DNA of 64,000 nucleotides, from positions 1 through 64,000 of the forward strand of contig OMOD01000125.1 in the NCBI GenBank assembly GCA_900290255.1. The letters are read 5' to 3'. The notes beneath the pieces are model-generated. The model saw nothing but the letters and a program-made list of their open reading frames with translations. It was not told where the DNA came from and did not search any database. Below are positions 51,575 through 61,246 of the stretch, piece after piece. This stretch comes from Candidatus Sulfotelmatobacter kueseliae (GTDB taxonomy: Bacteria; Acidobacteriota; Terriglobia; Terriglobales; Acidobacteriaceae). Position 1 is the first letter of the stretch; each line of letters opens with the position of its first letter. The translations under genes and the position numbers were made by a program.

Positions 51575-53146
51575 ATGAAACACGTCGCGCGCAGTAGGCG
51601 TGCCCCGCTTGTGGCGTTGGGGGCTCTCTTTTTATGGTGGAGTGCTGCCCTTCCCGCATGCGCGCAGAGCTGTACGGGAGTTCAGATCGCCGGCGGCACG
51701 AGCAATGCCAACATTCAGATAGCGCTTAACACCCACCCTGCGGGAACCACGTTCTGCTTCGCGAAAGGAACGTATCGCATCGCTACGCCTCTGCAACCCA
51801 AGAACAATCAGCGACTCATGGCGGTCCAGGCGCGGGCGGCAACCCTGAACGGAGCGAAAGTAATTTCCGCGTTTGTGAAGTCCGGCTCGAATTGGGTCGC
51901 GGCTGGGAATCTGCCGCAAACAGCCACGGCGGATAAGGAATGCATCGTTAAGGGCTGCACAATTGAGCAGGACGTTTACCTGGACAACCTCCCCTTAACC
52001 CGCGTACTCAGCCCGTCCGCTTTAGGGCTGGGAAAATTCTATGAACAGTTCGGCGCGAACGGGGGCCAGATCTACCTGCGCGATAACCCCACAGGTCACA
52101 CGGTCGAACAGGCGTATGCACCAAACGTTATCCGCTCTGCCTCCAGCGGAGTTGCGGTGCAAGGCTTTGTGGTAGAAAAAGTGGCGTCCTCCGCCCAGTT
52201 TGGCGCCATTGACGCCGAATATTCCAGCGGGCCGGGATGGACCATTGAGAACAACGAAGTGCGTTACAGCCACGGGGTGGGGATCACATCTTTTCCGCAC
52301 GCGTCCGGAACAGGCGGCTCCACGATCGCAGGCAACTATGTTCATCACAATGGGCAGGAAGGAATTGAGGGCTACGGTGACAACCTAACGGTGTCCAACA
52401 ACGAGATCGCTTTCAACAACACCGCGGGTTTTAATCCCGAATGGGAATCGGGCGGCGCGAAGTTTGGAGGGGCTCCGGAAATCCAGAATCTACTGGTAAA
52501 GGGCAACAATGTCCACGACAATTACGGTCCCGGCTTGTGGTGCGATATTAACTGCTACAACGTAACCTTCGAGAGCAACACGGTCGCGAATAACAAATAT
52601 AACGGCAGTGGGGTGGGGATCTTTTACGAGATCAGCGACCTGGCGGTTATCAAGAATAATACTTTAAGCAACAACGGTCCTGCCGCGGGGAATAACGGCT
52701 TCTATGCGGGCGCGGATATCATCATTTCGGCTTCACCGCATGTGACTGTGTATGGAAATACGCTCTCTTCCTCGGTGAACGGGATTGGTATGTTGCAGCA
52801 GGTACGAGACGACACCTGCTCGTTTCACGGCAACTCCACGTACCCGGATGGAACTCAAGTTTGTCCCAACCTGGGGGCCAGCGGCCCATCTCATCAAGTG
52901 CACGACACGTTAATTCACGACAACAATTCGACGGAGACTGCCGGTGATGGCCTCGGCGAAATTGCCGGACTAGATGACGACACCGGGGTTAACAGCTCCT
53001 TCAGCGGCAACAATCTGTATGTGCATAACACTTATCATCTCCCTGCTCTTGGCAACGTTTACTTCTCGTGGTCCAAGGTGAAGGTGGATCCGGCAAGGTG
53101 GCAGAGCGATGGGCAGGATCTGACCGGAACGTTTGTGTCCCCATAG
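51575..53146 (+). CDS. Secreted right-handed parallel beta-helix protein
   Basis: The ATG at 51575 has AAAGG eight bases upstream; an in-frame GTG at 51569 is also present. The 523-residue product has a signal peptide (LVALGALFLWWSAALPACAQ) and a pectate-lyase-like start, SNANIQIALNTHPAGTTFCF followed by AKGTYRIATPL. Many turns follow, such as GWTIENNEVRYSHGVGITSF, NLTVSNNEIAFNNTAGF, NLLVKGNNVHDNYGPGLWCD and HVTVYGNTLSSSVNGIG. The helix is long (about fifteen turns). Such proteins bind or cleave acidic polysaccharides. No family-specific catalytic triad was recognised. It follows the Tat-exported six-hairpin protein and precedes another beta-helix gene on the same strand. Confidence 0.82.
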   Translation: MKHVARSRRAPLVALGALFLWWSAALPACAQSCTGVQIAGGTSNANIQIALNTHPAGTTFCFAKGTYRIATPLQPKNNQRLMAVQARAATLNGAKVISAFVKSGSNWVAAGNLPQTATADKECIVKGCTIEQDVYLDNLPLTRVLSPSALGLGKFYEQFGANGGQIYLRDNPTGHTVEQAYAPNVIRSASSGVAVQGFVVEKVASSAQFGAIDAEYSSGPGWTIENNEVRYSHGVGITSFPHASGTGGSTIAGNYVHHNGQEGIEGYGDNLTVSNNEIAFNNTAGFNPEWESGGAKFGGAPEIQNLLVKGNNVHDNYGPGLWCDINCYNVTFESNTVANNKYNGSGVGIFYEISDLAVIKNNTLSNNGPAAGNNGFYAGADIIISASPHVTVYGNTLSSSVNGIGMLQQVRDDTCSFHGNSTYPDGTQVCPNLGASGPSHQVHDTLIHDNNSTETAGDGLGEIAGLDDDTGVNSSFSGNNLYVHNTYHLPALGNVYFSWSKVKVDPARWQSDGQDLTGTFVSP

Positions 53147-53338
53147 TCCACTCATGTGGGGGCATGGAGATTCAGCAAACGAAGGATGCTTCCGCCGTCG
53201 CCAAGCACATTACGGGCGACATTTCTCCCGCCAGCGGAAGCTTCTCGCGTTCAAATTGGCGGGATGGACGTCGCGGGGCAAAAGCTGCACCAGGTCAACA
53301 AGCCCATGGAATCGTTTCGAATATGGAGGAGAGGAAAT

Positions 53339-55438
53339 ATGTTCTGGCTTCGAGTACTGAGGGGGTGCTTGTTGAATCTACTCGTGCTGGCGGCTGCGGC
53401 GAGCGGACAAACTGTTCAGCAGCCAACACCATCCGATGGCGGGACCGTGATGTACGTTTCCACGGAAGGCAATGACGCCTGGTCGGGGAAACTGGCTCAG
53501 CCGAACGCCCAGCACTCGGACGGGCCCTTCGCCAGTCTTGCAGCCGCTCGGGACGCCATCCGGAAACTCAAGTCGCAGGGGCCTTTCACGCGGCCTGTGA
53601 CCGTTTACGTGCGTGGCGGGACTTACACTCTTTCTGAACCGCTGGTGTTCACTGTCGCCGATTCTGGCACGGAGAAAACGCCGATCTCCTATACAGCCTA
53701 TCGCGGGGAGACGCCGCTGTTGAGCGGAGGCAGACAGATTACAGGATGGAAAACAATCGCTAAAGGAGAGCTGTGGCAAGCTGACGTGCCTGGCGTCAGG
53801 GAGGGAAGATGGTATCCGCACCAGCTCTTCGTGAACGGACAGCGGCGGCAGCGCGCACGCACGCCAAGTACTGGATTCTTTCGCATCGAGGGCAAGATGA
53901 TGCAGGAGAAACCGGCGATGTTCAAGTTTCGTGACCATGAGATCAGGCCGGAATGGGCCGGTCAAGATGCGGAGATTGTCCTGCTCCAGGCATGGATGGT
54001 TCTGCGCAAGCATATCGCCGAGGTGAACATGAGTGCGAGAACGGTAAGCTTGTCAGGAGACAAGGCACCCTACGTGGAGGAACAAGGCGCGCGCTACTGG
54101 ATCGAGAACACTTTCGACGCACTCGATTCACCGGGGGAATGGTACCTGGATCGTCGATCGGGCAAGCTCTATTACTGGCCGATGCCCGGGGAGGACATGA
54201 AGCGAGCCGAAGTGATCGCCCCGATGCTGACCGAGCTCGTGCGCTTTGCAGGAGGCACATGGGGCGACGCCCGCCCAGCCGGCATAGCGTTCGAGTTTAA
54301 TCCGGTTCATGACATTCGCCTCCAGGGGTTCACGCTGAGCTACGCAGATTGGTCGATGCCACCGGATGGTTACGTAGACGTTCAAGCAGGATTTACCCTT
54401 CCGGCAGCGCTGGAGGCCTCGGATGCTACTTCCATCGTGATTGAGGACTCTGTTTTCAAGCACCTCGGTCAGTTCGCTATTGAGTTGGGCAAGGCTTGCA
54501 GGGGGAATCGCATTGTGGGAAACGAAATGGCGGATCTTGGCGCTGGAGCAGTGAAGATTGGCGAGCCTAAGGACCCCAATAATACCGATGAAGCGACCAG
54601 CGGAAACATCGTCTCCGATAATCGCATCCACGATGTAGGTGCGGTTGACCCGGGAGCGGACGCGGTATGGGTTGGCCAGAGCAGCGGCAATACGATTGCC
54701 CATAACGAGATTTCCAACGTTTACCATAGCGGAATCGGCGTAGGCTGGACTTGGGGCTATCTGCCCACGGCCGCACATTCGAACGTCATCGAATTCAACC
54801 ACATTCACGATATCGGCCGCGGAGTCATGGCTGATTTGGGGTGTGTGTACTTGCTGGGCGTGCAGCCGGGAACCGTGGTGCGCAATAACTTTTGCCATGA
54901 CGTGACCCGCCCGGATGCTTCTTATGGCGGCTGGGGCATTTATACCGACGAGGGAAGCAGTGAGATTGTTATCGAAAACAACCTAGTCTTTCGCACCCAG
55001 GATGCAGGCTTTCATCAGCACTACGGCCAAAACAACGTCGTTCGCAATAACATCTTTGCTCTGGGCCAAGGCTCACAGCTTCGGCGGACCGACGAGGAAG
55101 CGGGCCACAGCTTCGACGTTGAGCACAACATTTTCGTGTGGGACAGCGGGACGCTGCTCGATCAGGAGTGGAAGGATAATAACTTCCTTTTTGACAATAA
55201 TCTTTACTTCTACGCCGGAAGCGGAGGCGGTTCGGCAATTCGATTCGGCGACCTGAGTTTCGAGGAATGGCAGAAGAACGGCCAGGACGTCCACTCGATT
55301 GTTGCAGACCCACTCTTCGTCGATCTCCAGAAGGGCAACTTCTCCCTTCAACCCGAGTCACCCGCGCTGAAGATCGGCTTCAAACCTATCGATCTCAGCG
55401 AAGTCGGTCCGCGGGCCAAGTACCGAAGGCAGCCATGA
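53339..55438 (+). CDS. Secreted beta-helix glycosidase, GH141-like
   Basis: I choose the ATG at 53339 because GGAGGAGAGGAAAT precedes it; the frame is open further upstream but without a signal peptide. The 699-residue protein has a signal peptide (GCLLNLLVLAAAASG), then MYVSTEGNDAWSGKLAQPNA and DGPFASLAAARDAIRKLKSQ, an opening I associate with GH141-type beta-helix enzymes, then a beta-sandwich insertion, and many beta-helix turns (SIVIEDSVFKHLGQFAIELG, NTIAHNEISNVYHSGIGVG, EIVIENNLVFRTQDAGFHQH). GH141 contains alpha-L-fucosidase and xylanase activities, so fucose release would fit the locus. The family assignment is from memory of the pattern and needs a profile search; the beta-helix fold itself is clear. 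Confidence 0.78.
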   Translation: MFWLRVLRGCLLNLLVLAAAASGQTVQQPTPSDGGTVMYVSTEGNDAWSGKLAQPNAQHSDGPFASLAAARDAIRKLKSQGPFTRPVTVYVRGGTYTLSEPLVFTVADSGTEKTPISYTAYRGETPLLSGGRQITGWKTIAKGELWQADVPGVREGRWYPHQLFVNGQRRQRARTPSTGFFRIEGKMMQEKPAMFKFRDHEIRPEWAGQDAEIVLLQAWMVLRKHIAEVNMSARTVSLSGDKAPYVEEQGARYWIENTFDALDSPGEWYLDRRSGKLYYWPMPGEDMKRAEVIAPMLTELVRFAGGTWGDARPAGIAFEFNPVHDIRLQGFTLSYADWSMPPDGYVDVQAGFTLPAALEASDATSIVIEDSVFKHLGQFAIELGKACRGNRIVGNEMADLGAGAVKIGEPKDPNNTDEATSGNIVSDNRIHDVGAVDPGADAVWVGQSSGNTIAHNEISNVYHSGIGVGWTWGYLPTAAHSNVIEFNHIHDIGRGVMADLGCVYLLGVQPGTVVRNNFCHDVTRPDASYGGWGIYTDEGSSEIVIENNLVFRTQDAGFHQHYGQNNVVRNNIFALGQGSQLRRTDEEAGHSFDVEHNIFVWDSGTLLDQEWKDNNFLFDNNLYFYAGSGGGSAIRFGDLSFEEWQKNGQDVHSIVADPLFVDLQKGNFSLQPESPALKIGFKPIDLSEVGPRAKYRRQP

Positions 55439-55504
55439 GGGTTCAATCGGACGTTCCGGACTTGGATTGTCCACGGCGTTTTCCCCCGCCATCCTGACCC
55501 GCCC

Positions 55505-56431
55505 TCATTGTGGCGCTGATACTGAGGCGGACCTTCGGGATTGTCTGTTTTCCCAGGCAGTAATCAGTAATGTGCTGCCCAAAATCAGGACTCCACCAAT
55601 GATCGCCAGTGAAGTTAGTTTCTCCTTTAGCCAGATGGCCGCGATCGGAATCCCAAAGAACGTAATCAAATAGTTCGACAGCGCGGCCTGAATCGCATCG
55701 AGCTGTTTGAGAGCCTTGAGAAAGAGAACCATTGACAGATAATTATGGAAGAACGTGAGCAGGGCCAGTCCAATCCATGTTCGGAGCAAGAAATGAGGAA
55801 TGTTCGCGAACACTTTGGGTTCCTGGGCCATCGTCAACGGAGTCATAACAACAAACATCGCCAGGTAAGTGAAAAATAACATTTCTGTCGGCGAGTAGCG
55901 CTCCAATATCTTCTTGCCGTAAGAGTTATAGAAGGCACTGCCCAGAGTACCTAAGAAAATCAGCACATTCCCGTACAGATAGCCCTTGCCAAAGTTAAGG
56001 GTTCGGAAATCGATATCGGAGCACATTATGACGCCGATGATTGCCAGGCCGAAACTGACCCACCGGATAGTTGTCATTTTTTCATGCAGAAAGAGAAACG
56101 CCAGAAACGCGGTGGACACCGGCAGGGTCAACATGAGCAAAGCGGCATTACTAGCGAGCGACATGCGGGTGCCCCAGGTGATAAGCACTTGTCCGGGAAA
56201 CACCCCGACTACAGCGAGCAACAGGAAAATCAGAATGTCGCTGCTTCGCCTGTCGGTTCTCCTGACACCTTTCGCCTCCAACCTAATAAGCGGATAGAGC
56301 ATTATCGTAGCCAGGGTCATTGGACCCCAGACAGTGAACAGGGAGCCAACCTGATCCTGAACCAATTTGATGCACGTAAACTGCAGTGCCCACATGAAAT
56401 TACAGCTGAATAGAAGTAACCAGGAGCGCAT
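55505..56431 (-). CDS. DMT superfamily transporter (EamA-like)
   Basis: The 308-residue ten-segment membrane carrier starts at 56431, where GAGGTGAGG precedes the ATG; this leaves an 8-base gap after the aminotransferase gene. Two repeated halves are visible: SLASNAALLMLTLPVSTAFL ending the first and AIQAALSNYLITFFGIPIAA ending the second. It is the last gene of the amino-sugar operon. It shares the superfamily but not close sequence with the DMT protein at 23503. Import or export of a small metabolite made by the aminotransferase, or of a released sugar, is possible; direction and substrate cannot be read from sequence. Confidence 0.85.
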   Translation of the reverse strand: MRSWLLLFSCNFMWALQFTCIKLVQDQVGSLFTVWGPMTLATIMLYPLIRLEAKGVRRTDRRSSDILIFLLLAVVGVFPGQVLITWGTRMSLASNAALLMLTLPVSTAFLAFLFLHEKMTTIRWVSFGLAIIGVIMCSDIDFRTLNFGKGYLYGNVLIFLGTLGSAFYNSYGKKILERYSPTEMLFFTYLAMFVVMTPLTMAQEPKVFANIPHFLLRTWIGLALLTFFHNYLSMVLFLKALKQLDAIQAALSNYLITFFGIPIAAIWLKEKLTSLAIIGGVLILGSTLLITAWENRQSRRSASVSAPQ

Positions 56432-56439
56432 GGGGTTCC

Positions 56440-57873
56440 TCACCTCGACATTGCACTTAACTGTTTGTGGATTTGCTCCAACGTGGCTTCGATGTCTGCT
56501 ATGGTGTGGGCGAAGGAAATAGAACATTGCTTTGCGGCAACCGGGAAGAAGTAAGTGCCACGCTGGATGAGCTTCTTGCGCAGCTCTTCATCAAAACCGA
56601 AATCGTGGTGGCCCGCCAGGTCGTGCCAATCTCTTGGGCAATGGTCCATGAAATAGATACAGAACGCAGAACCTTGCCTGGCTACTACTGCCTCACAACC
56701 CAAGGCACAGAGGATTTTCTCCAAACCTTCCTGCATTTTGCGCCCTAACGATTCCACATGGCGATAGACTTCCCCATCATTCATCAGCAGGCGCTCGATC
56801 GTGGCAATGGCGGCTGCGGTAGGAACAGGGTGCGCATTGTACGTACCGGCCAAAAGTACCCGTTTCGAAGGGTCGGGATGGACGAACCAATCCATCAACT
56901 TCTTCTTGCCTCCGAGCGCGGCGATAGGGTAGCCGTTAGCCATAGCCTTGCCAAAAACGACTAAGTCAGGCGTCACGCCGGCAATCTTTGCATAGCCGCC
57001 GATCCCATGGCGGAACCCAGTCTTCACCTCATCAATAATGAGGACAAAGCCCCACCGATCAGCTAATCGCCGCAGTCCTTGCAGATATCCAGTTGAAGGT
57101 TTGATGATTCCGATATTTTGCAGAATCGGCTCCGTGATGAGGGCCGCCGTGGGATATTTCTGGCAGACATACTCCACTGACTCAAGATCGTTGAAGTTAA
57201 TAGGGTGAACAAGTTGTTGATGTTCGCGCGGGATTCCCGCACTAATCGGAATGTAAGGGTATTCACCGGGAGAAAGTCTCGGCCCGATCACGTCAAGCGG
57301 CGTCATTAAATTACAGGAGACGTCGTCATGCCACCCGTTGTAGCCGCCCTGCATAACGACGATGTGATCCCTGCCCGTGACCGCGCGAGCTAAACGAATC
57401 GCCTGGTAGGTAGCTTCGCTGCCAGTATTCAAGAACTGAACCGATTCTACGGCTGGTATATGCCGGCAGATGAGTTCCGCAAGATGCCCCTCCAACTCTG
57501 TCGTTCCAGAGCCGTAAAGGCTAGCCCCGTTCTGCAGCACGGAAATGACTGCGTCGGTGACGTAGGGATCGTTGTGCCCTAAGAAGTGAGGAGCAAACGC
57601 TGCATGATAATCAATGTACTGGTTTCCGTCCGCGTCCCAGATATGCGCGCCTTGACCTTTGACGAAGACGATCTCCGGTTGAACGGCCCGGTTCACTGAG
57701 ACGACGCCGCCGGGTATGAAGCGCCGATTGTGATTTAGAATCTGGGCGGACTTTGCATAGGCACCGGAGCCGTCCGTGTCCATTCCGGCCTGGTGACAGA
57801 ATTCATCCGGAGACGGACTAGGGGAAGCAACTTGGGTGTCGAGAACCTTGTCACTGTTGTGAAGAGTCATCAT
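56440..57873 (-). CDS. Class III PLP-dependent aminotransferase (GSA-aminomutase-like)
   Basis: The ATG at 57873 shares its A with the TAA of the GH20 gene and has CAGGAG upstream, so I discard a longer frame that begins inside that gene. The 477-residue protein is a fold-type I aminotransferase. It has FLNTGSEATYQAIRLARAVT (phosphate-binding), IIDEVKTGFRHG (Asp281 binds the PLP ring nitrogen) and VVFGKAMANGYPIAALGG (Lys309 forms the Schiff base). It resembles glutamate-1-semialdehyde aminomutases, but it lies within a glycan-degradation operon rather than with haem genes, so it more likely transaminates a sugar or sugar-derived aldehyde or ketone. The exact reaction is unknown. Confidence 0.88.
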   Translation of the reverse strand: MMTLHNSDKVLDTQVASPSPSPDEFCHQAGMDTDGSGAYAKSAQILNHNRRFIPGGVVSVNRAVQPEIVFVKGQGAHIWDADGNQYIDYHAAFAPHFLGHNDPYVTDAVISVLQNGASLYGSGTTELEGHLAELICRHIPAVESVQFLNTGSEATYQAIRLARAVTGRDHIVVMQGGYNGWHDDVSCNLMTPLDVIGPRLSPGEYPYIPISAGIPREHQQLVHPINFNDLESVEYVCQKYPTAALITEPILQNIGIIKPSTGYLQGLRRLADRWGFVLIIDEVKTGFRHGIGGYAKIAGVTPDLVVFGKAMANGYPIAALGGKKKLMDWFVHPDPSKRVLLAGTYNAHPVPTAAAIATIERLLMNDGEVYRHVESLGRKMQEGLEKILCALGCEAVVARQGSAFCIYFMDHCPRDWHDLAGHHDFGFDEELRKKLIQRGTYFFPVAAKQCSISFAHTIADIEATLEQIHKQLSAMSR

Positions 57874-59999
57874 TAGGGCTCCTGGGCGAGCTTCTCCAGC
57901 GGAGGCAGGACATCCCCTTCGTGCGAGCTGTCCGAGAACTGCTGCAATCGCTGTTGGAGTCTTCGCCAATATTCGTATTCAGCATCCCATCTCCCCAGTG
58001 CCGAAGCGAGGCGGTAGGGAGAATACTCATCCATCCACTCCGCACGGTAAAGTGGGCGCAGTTCCGTAATAGCGTCGATCAGGTCTACGATGTGGGAGTG
58101 ATCCTGGTAAACGACCTGGGACTCCCACTCGTTCCACCACTTGTCGGGATCTGGACGCGTGGTACCAATTCGTCCCCACAACTCTATAAGTTCTGGGGGC
58201 GTTTGAAACTTCTGCCCTGCATAGTCGAGCAATCGGGCCCCGACCAAAAGGCTGTTTAACGTCGTGGGGTCGGCCCCGGAGGCTAAAGCATGGTAGAGAT
58301 GAGTCTCAGCCTCTTCAGCCAGTAGACGGGTCTGCCGCAAGTTTCCTTGATTCGGCACCAGGCCCTTGAGGTAGGTTGGGAAAAAAGGATCTTCCCACAA
58401 GGCAGATTGCGTGGCCGGCCCGAGGACTTTTTGCAATTCGGTTTCAGACTGAGAAAGCTTTTCGAGTGCCGTGGCAACATCCCTGGAAATACCTGCCGGG
58501 TACATGATCCGCGCGTAATTCGAGAAAAAATGCGGCCGATCTATAAGCGTGGATTGCCACGCCGCAGCGGCTCCATAAGCCATCCCCGGCAGCGACATGC
58601 GCAGCAAGATCTGGCCATCGTCCGCCCAGATGGAGTTGATGACGCCGAGCGCGTTCGACTTTCGCCCAGCTGCGAGGAAGGTGTCGATATTCTCAAAACT
58701 TGTGTCAAAGTCGGGGGCAATCTGGGACCAACTGGTCACACCCGGTTGCACAAAATGTGGCACACCCTTTGCCACCAGAGGCCCCAGCCAGTGCTTGTAC
58801 TCCTTGTCATCAGAATCAGCCGTGTAATACCAAGCGACCGCGATGAGGCCGGGTGGCAGGTCCGCAACGATCTCCGGATACCTGACCATGATGTCGGCCC
58901 AAGCCATCACCTGCTTACCGTGTTGCTGAAAAAGCCGGGTGACATCGGTGAGCTGCTTAACAAACAATCGGGTTGCCGAAGCGGACGCACCCTGTTGCTT
59001 GACGGCCATCTCGATTTGGAAAGTCTCGTCGAATCCGATACAGACGAATGGACTCGGAAATAGATCGGCCAACTGGCCAATCCAATTACTCAACAAAGCG
59101 ATTACGCCGGGGTCGCTCGGGTTGAACTCGACTCCGTGCGGCAGGTCTGAGAGTTGGGAGTATTCTTCCACTCGAAAGAGGTCGTGTAGGTGAGCATAGA
59201 GCTCCAGATTGGGGATGACGTCAATGTGACGCTCACGGCCGTAAGCGATGATCCTCCGCACTTCATCCTTGGAGAGACGGCCTTCGGGATTGAGTAGCGG
59301 ATATCCTTCCAATTCAATACTGGCTTCACTATAAAGGTAATACTGGTTAGCCTTCCAACGGGCAAGGAAGTCCAGTTGCCGCTTGATCTCAGCCTCGGTA
59401 GGCAGAGGTCCGTGACTCATGTCCACCATGGTTCCCCGGTACGCCAGCGATGGCCAGTCATGAATTTCCACTTCCGGGAGCACCGCATCAGCCGCATCTC
59501 CTTCGATCAACTGGCATAGAGTTTGTGCTCCGTAGAACAAGCCGGCCGATGACACCGCTTGGACTTCAGTTCTATCGGGAGTGACCTTCAAACTGTAGGC
59601 TTCGCGAGACGTCGGTCCGGGATGTTCCCCGGGAAGCGGTAACGCAGCGACCTCTCCAGTCCGTTTAAACACAATCGGCGTGCTCCCTGTCTCGCCCTGA
59701 GAAACACGAACAGGTTCCTTCGCGGCATCGGAAAGGCAGCTCGACAACTGCTCCGCAGCGAAGCGATCCTCAATGGCAGGATCCGCTGTTAACCGGATAC
59801 CGAGCCCTCGTATTCGAACTCGATGCGGGCCATAGCGTATCTGCTGAGGTTGAGGCAGGAGCACATTATGTCCGTCGCTTGCCCATGCGGGGTTAAGGAA
59901 AAGGCACGCCAACACCACGGTACAAAGTGACCACACAAAAGCTCGCGGTCCTAAGTCGGCACATACCCTGTGCTGTTTGGTTTGAACTCTGACAGCCAT
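57873..59999 (-). CDS. Glycoside hydrolase family 20, beta-N-acetylhexosaminidase-like
   Basis: GH20 enzymes remove terminal beta-linked GlcNAc or GalNAc by substrate-assisted catalysis. The 708-residue exported protein (signal FVWSLCTVVLACLFLNPAWA) has the N-terminal GH20b alpha/beta domain (about 45-180, with EAYSLKVTPDRTEVQAVSSA and GLFYGAQTLCQL), then the barrel starting LAYRGTMVDMSHGPLP. The catalytic Asp-Glu pair is Asp324-Glu325 in CIGFDETFQ. The C-terminal third is helical. The barrel lacks the usual GMLLDVSRH wording, so the exact substrate may differ from simple hexosaminides. It is coupled to the aminotransferase and follows GH27 by 5 bases. Confidence 0.88.
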   Translation of the reverse strand: MAVRVQTKQHRVCADLGPRAFVWSLCTVVLACLFLNPAWASDGHNVLLPQPQQIRYGPHRVRIRGLGIRLTADPAIEDRFAAEQLSSCLSDAAKEPVRVSQGETGSTPIVFKRTGEVAALPLPGEHPGPTSREAYSLKVTPDRTEVQAVSSAGLFYGAQTLCQLIEGDAADAVLPEVEIHDWPSLAYRGTMVDMSHGPLPTEAEIKRQLDFLARWKANQYYLYSEASIELEGYPLLNPEGRLSKDEVRRIIAYGRERHIDVIPNLELYAHLHDLFRVEEYSQLSDLPHGVEFNPSDPGVIALLSNWIGQLADLFPSPFVCIGFDETFQIEMAVKQQGASASATRLFVKQLTDVTRLFQQHGKQVMAWADIMVRYPEIVADLPPGLIAVAWYYTADSDDKEYKHWLGPLVAKGVPHFVQPGVTSWSQIAPDFDTSFENIDTFLAAGRKSNALGVINSIWADDGQILLRMSLPGMAYGAAAAWQSTLIDRPHFFSNYARIMYPAGISRDVATALEKLSQSETELQKVLGPATQSALWEDPFFPTYLKGLVPNQGNLRQTRLLAEEAETHLYHALASGADPTTLNSLLVGARLLDYAGQKFQTPPELIELWGRIGTTRPDPDKWWNEWESQVVYQDHSHIVDLIDAITELRPLYRAEWMDEYSPYRLASALGRWDAEYEYWRRLQQRLQQFSDSSHEGDVLPPLEKLAQEP

Positions 60000-60004
60000 G
60001 AAAT

Positions 60005-61171
60005 TTAGGTACCTCGCTTCACCTGGATCAGGACGACTCCATGCTGCGGAACAACCGCGCTGTAGGTCTCTTGGAATGCCCCCAGATCTTTCTTTGCCCA
60101 GAGATCCCGCACAACTGCCGAGTTGCCAAGACCAACATCACGAAAGTTCACGCTCACCGGCATTGCTCCCCATCCTCGATTAAATAGGCCCACCGCAATG
60201 CTTCCATCTTTGAGAGGCTTCATCCAAACCTCTAAGGGTCCTTCTTGCCTGATCCGGCGCCCCTGGATTCCGAGGGGATCTTGGTCAATCGCGATGATCT
60301 CCGGGTTTGTGAGAATAGCCCGCGTCTCATCATCCATGGCGGCCAGATTGTTACCGGTAATAAGCGGAGCCGCCAGGATGCACCACAAACTCATGTGTGT
60401 CCGATACTCGTCGGTTGTCATCCCACCGTTACCCACCTCAAGCATATCCGGATCGTTCCAGTGCCCCGGGCCGGCGAACTGCTCAAGACCGTTCTGCCCG
60501 AATCCAAGTTCCGCCATGGTGTAATAGTCGTCGCGAATATCATCATCTGTGCGCCACAGATTGCCGCCCACGGACGCACCCCACTGCCAGCCTTTTTGCA
60601 TTCCGTATTGGCAAAGGGCAAAAACTATAGGCCGACCGGTTCTCTTGAGCGCATCACCCATTTTCTTGTACGCGGCAACCTGATCGCCCATTCCGTCATA
60701 GCTGCACAAGTCATACTTCAAATAGTCCATTCCCCAGTCGGCGTAAGTTTGGGCATCCTGCTCCTCATGACCATAACTTCCCGTGTAACCCTCGCAGGTT
60801 TTCGGACCAGGCGACGAATAGATGCCAATCTTTAGGCCTTTGCTGTGGACATAGTTGGCCAGCGCTTTCATGTCAGGAAACTTTGCGTTGGGACGAATGT
60901 ATCCTGCAGCGTCCCGAGTTCCTTGCCAGCAATCGTCGATGAGGATGTATACATATCCAACGGACTTCATGCCACTGGTAACGATGGCATCAGCCTGAGC
61001 CCGCACCACGGCGTCGCTCACTTCGCATGCAAAATGATTCCAGCTGTTCCATCCCATAGGCGGTGTGCTGGCCAGCATGGAATCCTGTGCCCGGGCAATC
61101 CCGTTCCACGGCGACAGGATGAGAGCGCTCAGCAGGACAAAAGAACCGTAAAAGGTGATTTTCATTCTCAT
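60005..61171 (-). CDS. Glycoside hydrolase family 27, alpha-galactosidase or alpha-N-acetylgalactosaminidase
   Basis: The 388-residue exported enzyme (signal GSFVLLSALILSPWNGIARA) is a compact GH27. It has the N-terminal ASTPPMGWNSWNHFACEVSD, the DDCWQ block, the nucleophile Asp154 in DYLKYDLCSYDG and the acid/base candidate Asp211 in LWRTDDDIRDD, all spaced as in known members, followed by a short beta C-terminal domain. GH27 members cleave alpha-galactosides; a few also cleave alpha-GalNAc. Its operon partners (GH20, GH123-like, NagX-like) make hexosamine-containing substrates plausible. The start may be Met1 or Met3, which hardly changes the signal peptide. Confidence 0.93.
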   Translation of the reverse strand: MRMKITFYGSFVLLSALILSPWNGIARAQDSMLASTPPMGWNSWNHFACEVSDAVVRAQADAIVTSGMKSVGYVYILIDDCWQGTRDAAGYIRPNAKFPDMKALANYVHSKGLKIGIYSSPGPKTCEGYTGSYGHEEQDAQTYADWGMDYLKYDLCSYDGMGDQVAAYKKMGDALKRTGRPIVFALCQYGMQKGWQWGASVGGNLWRTDDDIRDDYYTMAELGFGQNGLEQFAGPGHWNDPDMLEVGNGGMTTDEYRTHMSLWCILAAPLITGNNLAAMDDETRAILTNPEIIAIDQDPLGIQGRRIRQEGPLEVWMKPLKDGSIAVGLFNRGWGAMPVSVNFRDVGLGNSAVVRDLWAKKDLGAFQETYSAVVPQHGVVLIQVKRGT

Positions 61172-61246
61172 TTCTCGTTCGAAGACAGAAGCTGTCTGGA
61201 CTCGGTTCGTATTACTACCGCAGTCACAGGGTTGTGGCAGACTTCT

